Assembly (NCBI GenBank): GCA_034437795.1
Contig: DAOTTI010000075.1
Span: 1-18,798, forward strand
Direction: 5' to 3'
Length of the DNA stretch: 18,798 nucleotides
From: DAOTTI01 sp034437795
GTDB lineage: Bacteria; Chloroflexota; UBA11872; UBA12225
Of this stretch, positions 6,480-13,360 are shown one piece after another (within the stretch, counting starts at the first letter, position 1; each line of letters opens with the position of its first letter). The notes beneath the pieces were generated by a model. It searched no databases and was not told where the DNA came from. It worked only from the letters and a program-made list of their open reading frames with translations. The position numbers and the translations under genes were made by a program.

Positions 6480-6640
6480 GGCCTCGTTCCCCCTCTCCCG
6501 CACGCGGGAGCGGGGGCGGCCGGGCCAAGCCGCACGGCCGTGGCCGTCGTCCCCCTCTCCGTGTCGGAGAGGGGGCTAGGGGGTGAGGCCTGCTCCTCCC
6601 TCGCGGCTTGGCCCCGACCGAAGAGGGTGAGGTCCGCCTC
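6480..6640. repeat. Interspersed mosaic repeat, copy B
   Basis: It contains two hairpin modules: CCCCCTCTCCCG (6489-6500) with CGGGAGCGGGGG (6505-6516), one mismatch; and CCCCCTCTCCG (6551-6561), loop TGT, CGGAGAGGGGG (6565-6575), perfect. Between them is the GGGCCAAGCCGCACGG module (6522-6537). From about 6596 runs a CTCCCTCGCGG...GGCCCCGACCGAAG...GTGAGGTCCGCC module that is nearly identical to 10440-10482 in copy C. Confidence 0.85.
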
Positions 6641-6729
6641 GGCCAATCCCGAAGTTCTGCGCGCATCCTCCGCCATTGAGCTCGGGGTGAAGCCGGCCGA
6701 GGCGCTCGTACTGGCCAGTGGCGCCACGG

Positions 6730-6735
6730 TATGCT
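6730..6735 (+). promoter_or_regulatory. Possible -10 box giving a leaderless aroQ transcript
   Basis: TATGCT (6730-6735) ends 6 nt before the aroQ ATG at 6742, the spacing expected if transcription starts at the initiation codon. No ribosome binding site is visible upstream of that ATG, which fits leaderless translation. No convincing -35 is present. Confidence 0.3.
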
Positions 6736-6741
6736 CTGGCC

Positions 6742-7263
6742 ATGACCGGTGGCACGCGGCTGAAGATCCTGGTCCTGCACGGACCCAATCTGAACCTGCT
6801 CGGGCGCCGTGAGCCCCACATCTACGGGCGCATGACGCTCGCCGAGCTGAACGAGCGCATTCGGGCGCTGGCGCAGGAGCTGGATGTGGACGTGGAGATC
6901 TTTCAGTCCAACCATGAAGGGGAATTGCTGGATAAGCTCCATGCTGGCATCGATCAGGTGCACGGCTGCATCCTGAATCCGGCCGCGCTCACGCAGTACG
7001 GCGTCGGCTTGCACGACGCCATCAAGGCCGTTCCATTTCCCGTGATCGAGGTGCACCTCTCGAATATCCATGCCCGCGAGGAGTGGCGGCGCCACTCCCT
7101 GGTGGGACAGGCGGCCAAGGGCACCGTTCAGGGCCTGGGATGGCGCAGCTATACGGCGGCCCTCAGGGCGTTGGTCGAGGAGCTCAGGGAGCGCTACGCT
7201 CCGCCGTCCTCCCCCGACATTCCGGCAGCGGTCGGCACGACGGATGTGCCCGCAGGAGCATAG
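6742..7263 (+). CDS. aroQ: 3-dehydroquinate dehydratase, type II
   Basis: This protein dehydrates 3-dehydroquinate to 3-dehydroshikimate in the shikimate pathway (cytosol, dodecamer in the family). The 173-residue sequence has GPNLNLLGRREPHIYG (14-29) with the catalytic Arg23 and Tyr28, FQSNHEGELLD (54-64), NPAALTQYG (79-87), and EVHLSNIHAREEWRRHS (103-119) with the catalytic His105 and Arg112, ending in AAKGTVQGLGWRSYTAALRAL. The ATG at 6742 places the first beta strand KILVLHGPNLN normally, and the in-frame extension to 6718 is not needed. The segment normally reading NxGxxTH has TQ, so Gln85 replaces a substrate-contacting His. The last 20-25 residues extend beyond the usual fold and overlap by 70 nt the 3' end of the opposite-strand gene 7194-10133. 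Confidence 0.95.
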   Translation: MTGGTRLKILVLHGPNLNLLGRREPHIYGRMTLAELNERIRALAQELDVDVEIFQSNHEGELLDKLHAGIDQVHGCILNPAALTQYGVGLHDAIKAVPFPVIEVHLSNIHAREEWRRHSLVGQAAKGTVQGLGWRSYTAALRALVEELRERYAPPSSPDIPAAVGTTDVPAGA

Positions 7264-10133
7264 CCCTGGGATGGCCCGTGCTGGTGCCGGCTCTTCCGCT
7301 CGTGAAGAGGGGGCCCGGGCGGCCGGCGGGTGACTCGCCCGTGGTCCCCATCCACCAGCAACGTATCGCCGTCGGACACGGCATCAACGATCCCCACCAC
7401 GTTCGCCACCGCGGGCAGGCCATACTCGCGGGCCACGATCGCCCCATGGGAGAGATAGCCCCCCGTCTCCATCACCAGGCCCGCCGCGCGCAGGAAGAGC
7501 GGCGTCCAGCCGGGGTCGGTCGTCGGCGCTACCAGGATGTCGCCATTCCGGAGCCGGTCCCCGTGCTGCGGGTGGGGGATGACGCGGGCCGGCCCGCTGG
7601 CCTGGCCGGCGGCCACGCCGATGCCCTGGAAGACCTGCCCCGCCCCGTCATCCGCTGCGGGACGGCCGACGTGCACGGGGCGGTCATCCACCAGCACGTC
7701 CGGCACCCGCATGGTCTGCTGCGCCAGGTAGCGCGCACGCCGGTCGGCAATCAGCTCCCGCGCGCCGCGGCCGTCCCACAGGCCCTGGAACGCGGCCATC
7801 ACGTCCGCATCCGTCAGAAACCAGAAGTCGTTCACCGCCGGCAGCTGGCCACGGGCCACCACGCGCCGCGCCATCTCGCCGGCTAGCTGCCGGAAGGGCA
7901 GGATGGAGAGGACCAGCACCGACTTGCTGTTCTCGCGCAGGGCGGCCGCCACGCGGGCGCGCCCCAGCATCCACCTGATCACCGGATACGCCGGATGGAG
8001 GCCTAGCGCCCGCCGCAGCTCCGCCTCCGCCCGCTCGCGCACGTGCTGCGCGTGGCCGGCCGGCACGGCGGTGCCCCCGAGCATGTGCTCGCGGATGGTC
8101 TCAATCAGGTACGTGGGATCCTCGACCCAGCGCGGGCGCGAGAAGTCGAGCTCGTCGATCGCCCGATGGCCGTAGTCGGCCAGGAACTGCCGGAACGGGT
8201 ACTCGGCCGCCGTGCCCGCCAGATATCGCTCCCACTCCGTGGTCCGAGGCGCCGCCTCAGGAGCAGCGCCCCCATCGTTCTCATCGTCCCCGGCGGTGCC
8301 GGTCGCAGCCGGCGGCCTGGCCCGCAAGAAAAAGTCTCGCGCCCGCGGGTCGCCCGCCGCACGCTGCGCGATCTCCACCAGGCGGTAGCCTTGCTCAGCG
8401 CTGGTCATCCCGCCCGTGCCGGCCAGCAGGCGCATGGCCAGGCCACGGCCGCGCGCGGGCAGCAGCCGCTCCAGCGTGGAGACGATCAGGTCCAGCCACA
8501 TGCTGGCCTGCCCATTGGCCCGCATGAAGTACGGATTGAACTCGGCGAACTTGTGCGCCAGCAGCCGCGCTTCACCAAAGAGCTCGCCATCATCAAGCCG
8601 GCTCACATCCTTGGAGGCGTAGGACCGGTACAGGGCCTGGAACGCCTGGCACGCCTCCTCGACCTCAGCCACGGCCCGCCGCGCCTCCCAGATCTGCCGT
8701 AGCATGCGCCACAGGCGGCCCAGCCCGCCCCGGCCGAGAAAGGGGAACCGATGGGGGACACGGATCTCCGGTTGCTGCCCGCCCAGCAGCCGGTTGAAGT
8801 TCGCCGGACGCACGCCGAACGCCTCATAGAAGGCGGCCTGCATCAGCGACAGGTTGAACAGCGGATGCCCGTGATACAGGCGCATCCAGCGCAGGCCGCG
8901 CTGCACCTGATAGCCGCTGCGCTCAAATGCCGCCTCCATCAGCATCGGAAAGCTCAGGCGCAGGCTGGACCAAGCGTGCGGGGTGAGCACCGGCGGCAGC
9001 ACCTCCTTCACGTTGGCCGTCGACCAGATGGTGCGCTGGCCTCTGAGCAGGGGCAGGCCCGGGTCAGGCAGGGACGTAATTGGGCGGCACTGGGTGATCC
9101 AGAACCGCTCCCCATCGTACGCCCACTCCACATCCTGCGGTTCGCCGTCCTCGCCGGCCGCGTCCTGGCAGCGCAGGACCAGGATGCTCAAGCGGACGGC
9201 CTCGTCGTCGGTGAGGACCCAGGTTTCGTTCCCGGAGCCTTCCGGCAGGTAGCTGCGCGCTGCGGCGTCCGCGCGCCCCACCAGGCGGGTACCGCCGTTG
9301 GCGCCACCGTCGGGAACGCTCAGCCGCTCCTTTCGCCCGGCGCGGCGGTGGATCACCTGGGGCAGGTCGCCCAGGCGCAGCTGCAGCTGGAGCTCATCCG
9401 CGTCCGCGGCGCCGCCCACGACCGATTCCCCCAGACCGAAGTTGGCGGTGATCACAATGCGATCGCGCCGGCCGGTCCGCGGATCGGCGGAAAAGGCCAC
9501 GCCGGCGGCCCGCGCCGGGATCAGGCGCATCACCACCACCGCCATCTCCACCGGCGCCCCGAGCTGCTGCCGCCGGCGGTAGTCCAGCGCGTGCGGCGTC
9601 CAGAGCGAGGCGTAGCACGCCTTCACCGCCGCGGCGACGGCCTCCAAGCGGGCCGGTACGTTCAGCGAGCTGTGGTGCATCCCCGCGAAGGAGGCGCGGG
9701 ATCCGTCTTCGACCGTGGCCGAGGACCGCACCGCCAGTAACTCCCCCGCCAGGCCCGGGAGCGCCAGCATCGCGCGCAGCGCCCGCTCCAGCGGGCGGGG
9801 GAGAGGCGCCTCACGTATCCGCTCCCGCAGGGCGGCCAGGCGCGCCTCAGCCCCGGCGGAGCCGGGGCCGTTCCCCTCCGGCGCCTGCTGCTCGACCGCC
9901 ATAGCCTCCGCCAGCAGCCCGTTGGCCTGCATAAACAAGCGATAGGCGGCGGCGCTGAGCACCGCTCCCTCGGGCACCGGCAGCCCGTAGCGGTGCAGGC
10001 GCCCGAGGTTCCAGCCCTTGCCGCCCGCCGCGCCCGGCCCGGCGGCCGCCGCGTCCGCCCAGTCCAGCACCAGGCGCGGCCCATCCGCCCCTGGCTGGAG
10101 CGCCGCCGGCGCCCCACTTGTGAATCCGTTCAC
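7194..10133 (-). CDS. PEP synthase / rifampin phosphotransferase-like phosphohistidine enzyme
   Basis: This 979-residue three-part protein has an N-terminal PEP/pyruvate-binding ATP-grasp domain: GGKGWNLG (37-44), AVRSSATVEDG (134-144), VEWAYDGERFWITQCRPI (about 335-352). The long middle region opens with a TANVKEVLPPVLTPHAW motif typical of rifampin phosphotransferase-like proteins. The C-terminal swivelling domain carries GGYLSHGAIVAREYGLPAV with phospho-acceptor His896. This order (ATP domain, substrate domain, His domain) matches rifampin phosphotransferases more than PEP synthase, which places the His domain centrally and ends in a PEP-binding barrel. The barrel is absent, so it probably moves phosphate from ATP to an unknown acceptor. 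Start: GTG at 10133 with GGAG (10141-10144) 7 nt away. Longer versions to 10289 translate repeat-like sequence. A Rex-type palindrome overlaps this start. It overlaps aroQ tail-to-tail by 70 nt. Confidence 0.85.
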   Translation of the reverse strand: MNGFTSGAPAALQPGADGPRLVLDWADAAAAGPGAAGGKGWNLGRLHRYGLPVPEGAVLSAAAYRLFMQANGLLAEAMAVEQQAPEGNGPGSAGAEARLAALRERIREAPLPRPLERALRAMLALPGLAGELLAVRSSATVEDGSRASFAGMHHSSLNVPARLEAVAAAVKACYASLWTPHALDYRRRQQLGAPVEMAVVVMRLIPARAAGVAFSADPRTGRRDRIVITANFGLGESVVGGAADADELQLQLRLGDLPQVIHRRAGRKERLSVPDGGANGGTRLVGRADAAARSYLPEGSGNETWVLTDDEAVRLSILVLRCQDAAGEDGEPQDVEWAYDGERFWITQCRPITSLPDPGLPLLRGQRTIWSTANVKEVLPPVLTPHAWSSLRLSFPMLMEAAFERSGYQVQRGLRWMRLYHGHPLFNLSLMQAAFYEAFGVRPANFNRLLGGQQPEIRVPHRFPFLGRGGLGRLWRMLRQIWEARRAVAEVEEACQAFQALYRSYASKDVSRLDDGELFGEARLLAHKFAEFNPYFMRANGQASMWLDLIVSTLERLLPARGRGLAMRLLAGTGGMTSAEQGYRLVEIAQRAAGDPRARDFFLRARPPAATGTAGDDENDGGAAPEAAPRTTEWERYLAGTAAEYPFRQFLADYGHRAIDELDFSRPRWVEDPTYLIETIREHMLGGTAVPAGHAQHVRERAEAELRRALGLHPAYPVIRWMLGRARVAAALRENSKSVLVLSILPFRQLAGEMARRVVARGQLPAVNDFWFLTDADVMAAFQGLWDGRGARELIADRRARYLAQQTMRVPDVLVDDRPVHVGRPAADDGAGQVFQGIGVAAGQASGPARVIPHPQHGDRLRNGDILVAPTTDPGWTPLFLRAAGLVMETGGYLSHGAIVAREYGLPAVANVVGIVDAVSDGDTLLVDGDHGRVTRRPPGPPLHERKSRHQHGPSQGYAPAGTSVVPTAAGMSGEDGGA

Positions 10134-10135
10134 AA
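10118..10135. promoter_or_regulatory. Rex-type operator palindrome at dikinase gene start
   Basis: TTGTGAA (10118-10124), TCCG, TTCACAA (10129-10135) is a perfect inverted repeat and an exact fit to the published consensus TTGTGAA-N4-TTCACAA of the NADH/NAD+-sensing repressor Rex. It covers the GTG start at 10131-10133 of the PEP-synthase-like gene and sits just downstream of a minus-strand TATACT, a position suited to repression. No rex gene is in the window. Confidence 0.6.
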
Positions 10136-10149
10136 TCTCGCTCCATGCC

Positions 10150-10155
10150 AGTATA
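10150..10155 (-). promoter_or_regulatory. Possible -10 box for PEP-synthase-like gene
   Basis: On the minus strand 10155-10150 reads TATACT, one mismatch from TATAAT, 16 nt upstream of the GTG start at 10133. That would give an almost leaderless transcript. No good -35 is seen 16-18 nt upstream. Confidence 0.4.
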
Positions 10156-10298
10156 GCAGGGTCCTTGGTCCCACCGGCTACGTGACGGCAGCGGCCGTGC
10201 GTACCAGGTCCGAATGGCGCCGTGACGTGACCATCCCCCCGCCGCGTCTCCGTGTCTCCGCGTCGGAGTTGGGGCGCCTCGGCCTCCACGGGTCAGGG

Positions 10299-13220
10299 CT
10301 ACTCCCCGTCAGGTGCACTCCCCAAGGCCGGCGTTCCCCCTCTCCGTGTCGGAGAGGGGGCGGCGGGGCCAAGCCGCACGGTGGGGCGAAGTGGAGCAGG
10401 GGTGCGGTGCGGCCCCGCCCGACGGGGGTGAGGTCCTCCCTCCCTCGCGGCGCGGCCCCGACCGAAGGGAGTGAGGTCCGCCCCTGCCGGCACGGCGGGG
10501 GCCAAAGGGAGTGAGGTCCGCCCCCTCTCCTGGCGACGCGACCGCAGCGGCGCCAAGCGGGCATACGGCGCGACGATCAGCACGAGGCAGACCAGGGCGG
10601 ATACGCCCATCACTCCCAGGAGCGCCGGCAGGTGAACGGGTCGATACCGCCAGACCACCTCATGGCGCCCGGCAGGCACGATCACCCCTCGCACCGCCCC
10701 GTCCACTCGCAGGGGGGCCGCCAGGCGCCCATCGATGCTGACCTGCCAGTCGGGCGCCCAGCTATCCATGAACACGAGCAGCCGCTCGCAATCCGACCTC
10801 ACGTCCAGGTACACGACTGACGACAGCAGGCGCCGGACGATTGCGTCCGATTGGAGAGCGCTCTCCTGGCTGGCCGGCGGGCAAACGGGGCGCCGTGTCC
10901 CGGGCGGTAAAAGGGACTGGCCCGGGCCGCTGGATGCGCCGTCTTGTCCCCGAAGTCGTTCAGGGCCAACGATGACCTCACGCCCGTCGCCGCCCGCCTC
11001 CCAGCTCTCCGGGAAGTATGCGAACCAGGCAAAGGCCGTCGGCTCACCAAGCCGATGGTCGAAGGCCGCCACGTGCGGCTGCACCTGGGGCCAGGGGGCC
11101 AGCGCCGGGCGCTTCACCACGAGCTGCCACATGCGCTGGTAGGAGGTGGCGCCGCTCTCGACCTCATCGCGCCCCCTGCCGCTGAATGAAAATGACACGT
11201 CGCGGGGATACCGCGGGCTGGCCTGGCTGTTGAGCGCATAGTCAAAACTGCTCAGGTAGCGGGCGCTGGCCAGACCGGCGTCGAGCACGCTCACGATCGC
11301 GGCCACTCGCACGACCGCGGCCCAGCTGGGGGCGCGGAGCACCACCACGGCCAGGGCGACGAGGACCAGCAGTAGCTGGGCCACGTCCAGTAGATAGCGC
11401 CCTGAGGGCGGTAGGGGCGTAAACCCACGCACCAGCGCCTCGTCGGTTCCCAGCAGCGCGGCTGAGGTCACTGTGATCGCGAGCAGGATCAGCGCCCCCA
11501 CGCCAATCCACTCCTCCAGGCCGAACCACCTCAAGCGCGGGCATCGAGGCCGAAGGAACAGGGCGCTGGCCGCCGCGACCAGCCACGTGGCCAGCCAGCC
11601 GATGGCCCAGCGCAATTGGATCGTACCGATGCGCTCCTCTCCCACGTCCCTGAGGTCCGGCCAGGATCGGTCCGCAAACGCTGGAAGCTGCGCCGCCAGC
11701 AGCGAAATGACGGCCAGCGGCGCCGCCAGGGGCGCCAGCGTCCCGGCCGCCAGCTTGAGCCTGGGCACGCCGGCCGGGGGCAGGGCGGGGGCACGGGCGG
11801 CCACCTGCTCCGCTGTGCGCCAGGCGATGATCACTAGCGAGAGGATCGTAAGCCAGAGATAGTAGTAGTTCCAGCGCACGAGCGAGAACGGCGGGATGCT
11901 ACTGCGCAGCCAGTCGCCAAGCGGGTTGGCCGAGGCCGCGATCAAGGCCCAACCTCCCACCAGCGCCAGCGCCGCATCAGCGCGCTCCCAGCGACGAAAC
12001 GCAACGGGCAGACTGCTTATGACCAGGAGCAGCACTATCAGCGGGATGAGCTGCAGCGCGCCGCGCTCGCTCGTGGATGCGGACAGAACCAGAACCAGGA
12101 GGCAGGCGGCGGCCGTGAGCAGGATGGGGCGCACGGCGCGCAGGCGCAACGCCTGCGCCGGCACGCTGGCGGCCAGCAGGAGCATCGGGATCACGCCGGC
12201 ATAGGCCAGCGGGTACCCCTCACTGACCCCCGTCAGGTAGGCGGGGTTCGCCAGCCAGAACCCGAGCACGTACGGGCCGGCGAAGGCGCCCGCCCGCGGA
12301 TCCATCGCGTCGCGCAGGCCGGCCGCGAAGAGTGGTAGCCGGAGCGTGTCCGCAACGAACAGGGCCAGCATGCCGGCCGCCAGGGCGCCGGCGACGACCG
12401 CTCCCAGGATCAGGCGTCCAAGGGCCCGAACGGACGTGGCCATGCACAGGGCATAGGGCGCAACCAGTACGGGCCCGGTAAGCCACAGGCCGGGATAGCC
12501 GTTGGAGACCCACGCCGCGGTCACCATCGCCAGGACCCCGGTAGACCGGCACCAGGCACGCCAGTCCCGCGCGCCGAGCAGGCGCTCGACACACACCAGC
12601 AACCAGGGGGCCAGCATGGCCGCCGCCAGGAGCGAGCCGCCGATCGAACCGCCGCCGGCCATCACCGCCACCGGTCCGGACCCTGCGTAGGCCACGGCGG
12701 CGGCCGCGGCGCTCAGCGGCCAGGTGAGATGCCGCCGCGCAAAGACGTAGCAGCCGGCGATCCCTACTACCTTCCAGCCGAGGTTCTCCACCACGAGGGC
12801 GAGCACGTCGGCGCGCGCGAGCGCCCCCGCGATCAGGCCGACGGGGCTCCAGACTGCGGGCGCGTAATGGAGCGTCGTGAGCGGAAAGCCGTAGCGCGCA
12901 TAGGGGAACCAGAACGGCCAGTCCCCCGCACGGATCAGATCGCTGACCCAGATGCGCCACGCCAGAAGCTCGCCGGCCGTGTCGTGGAACGGCCGGCGCC
13001 ACAGGGCGAGCGACAGGGCGTTGTCCGCCACCAGGAAGGCAACGATCAGCGCAAGCACGCGCGCCCCGTCGGCGCGGATGGCGCGGATGGCCCGCAGCGC
13101 ACCATCACTCGCCTGGCGGGAGCGCGCCATCCCCGCCACACGCACGTGCGTCCACCGCCCGCGGCCCAGCCTGGACCGCCAGGCGCGCGTGAGCACCACC
13201 ACCCCTGGAACAGCCGTCAA
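10299..13220 (-). CDS. YfhO-like multi-pass membrane protein
   Basis: This is a very hydrophobic protein (973 residues from the TTG at 13220) with a dozen or more membrane helices. After the first helix comes a large extracytoplasmic loop with AWRIWVSDLIRAGDWPFWFP and YARYGFPL (about 87-114), the layout of YfhO and related GT-C-like membrane proteins. Near the C-terminus is the characteristic soluble segment MDSWAPDWQVSIDGR...PAGRHEVVWRYRP, followed by a final helix (LLGVMGVSALVCLVLIVAPY). YfhO relatives are implicated in glycosylation or transfer of lipid-linked sugars, but the substrate is unknown here. The start is uncertain: ATG at 13130 (residue 31) is an alternative. The last 81 or so residues (from about 10545 down) are Arg/Pro/Gly-rich and encoded by mosaic repeat copy C, so the ancestral stop was probably near 10550. 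The gene is divergent from argS. Confidence 0.75.
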   Translation of the reverse strand: MTAVPGVVVLTRAWRSRLGRGRWTHVRVAGMARSRQASDGALRAIRAIRADGARVLALIVAFLVADNALSLALWRRPFHDTAGELLAWRIWVSDLIRAGDWPFWFPYARYGFPLTTLHYAPAVWSPVGLIAGALARADVLALVVENLGWKVVGIAGCYVFARRHLTWPLSAAAAAVAYAGSGPVAVMAGGGSIGGSLLAAAMLAPWLLVCVERLLGARDWRAWCRSTGVLAMVTAAWVSNGYPGLWLTGPVLVAPYALCMATSVRALGRLILGAVVAGALAAGMLALFVADTLRLPLFAAGLRDAMDPRAGAFAGPYVLGFWLANPAYLTGVSEGYPLAYAGVIPMLLLAASVPAQALRLRAVRPILLTAAACLLVLVLSASTSERGALQLIPLIVLLLVISSLPVAFRRWERADAALALVGGWALIAASANPLGDWLRSSIPPFSLVRWNYYYLWLTILSLVIIAWRTAEQVAARAPALPPAGVPRLKLAAGTLAPLAAPLAVISLLAAQLPAFADRSWPDLRDVGEERIGTIQLRWAIGWLATWLVAAASALFLRPRCPRLRWFGLEEWIGVGALILLAITVTSAALLGTDEALVRGFTPLPPSGRYLLDVAQLLLVLVALAVVVLRAPSWAAVVRVAAIVSVLDAGLASARYLSSFDYALNSQASPRYPRDVSFSFSGRGRDEVESGATSYQRMWQLVVKRPALAPWPQVQPHVAAFDHRLGEPTAFAWFAYFPESWEAGGDGREVIVGPERLRGQDGASSGPGQSLLPPGTRRPVCPPASQESALQSDAIVRRLLSSVVYLDVRSDCERLLVFMDSWAPDWQVSIDGRLAAPLRVDGAVRGVIVPAGRHEVVWRYRPVHLPALLGVMGVSALVCLVLIVAPYARLAPLRSRRQERGRTSLPLAPAVPAGADLTPFGRGRAAREGGPHPRRAGPHRTPAPLRPTVRLGPAAPSPTRRGGTPALGSAPDGE
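10318..10545. repeat. Interspersed mosaic repeat, copy C, invading a gene 3' end
   Basis: It holds a perfect 11-bp hairpin, CCCCCTCTCCG (10336-10346), loop TGT, CGGAGAGGGGG (10350-10360). A 32-nt block at 10356-10387 is identical to the reverse complement of 109-140. A module at 10440-10482 is shared with copy B. A 20-nt segment is present twice, at 10465-10484 and 10505-10524. The block lies inside the open frame of the YfhO-like gene. Confidence 0.88.
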
Positions 13221-13302
13221 TCCCCTCCCGCCGCATGGCCCCCGCAGCCGTGCGGCGGTCCATGATACCCGGCCCGCGACAATCGCCCAGCGCAGGCCGC
13301 CG

Positions 13303-13332
13303 TTGACAGAGCGTCAGACGGGCCAGGATAAT
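13303..13332 (+). promoter_or_regulatory. Sigma70-type promoter of argS
   Basis: A perfect -35 TTGACA (13303-13308) is followed after 18 nt by GATAAT (13327-13332), one mismatch from consensus. The expected start of transcription is near 13339, about 22 nt before the argS GTG. This is the best promoter in the window. Confidence 0.75.
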
Positions 13333-13360
13333 CTTTGATCACCAGGTAGGAGAGACGAGC

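Larger units (their letters stand above)
6239..6741. other. Repeat-rich divergent intergenic region between amidoligase and aroQ
   Basis: This 503-nt spacer contains, left to right, a 15-bp-stem hairpin (6261-6304), a short inverted repeat ACCAGT (6338-6343) / ACTGGT (6352-6357), a featureless GC-rich stretch to about 6475, and mosaic repeat copy B (6480-6640). The last 100 nt lead to aroQ. Reading frames crossing it show only low-complexity residues, and I see no gene. Confidence 0.6.

Noticed and set aside
8751..9740. 329-codon plus-strand open frame inside the PEP-synthase-like gene
   Set aside because: It is antisense shadow. The minus-strand frame carries all the conserved dikinase motifs.
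10134..10289. N-terminal extension of the PEP-synthase-like gene to 10289
   Set aside because: The added residues are charged low complexity, contain the probable promoter region, and no family member needs them.
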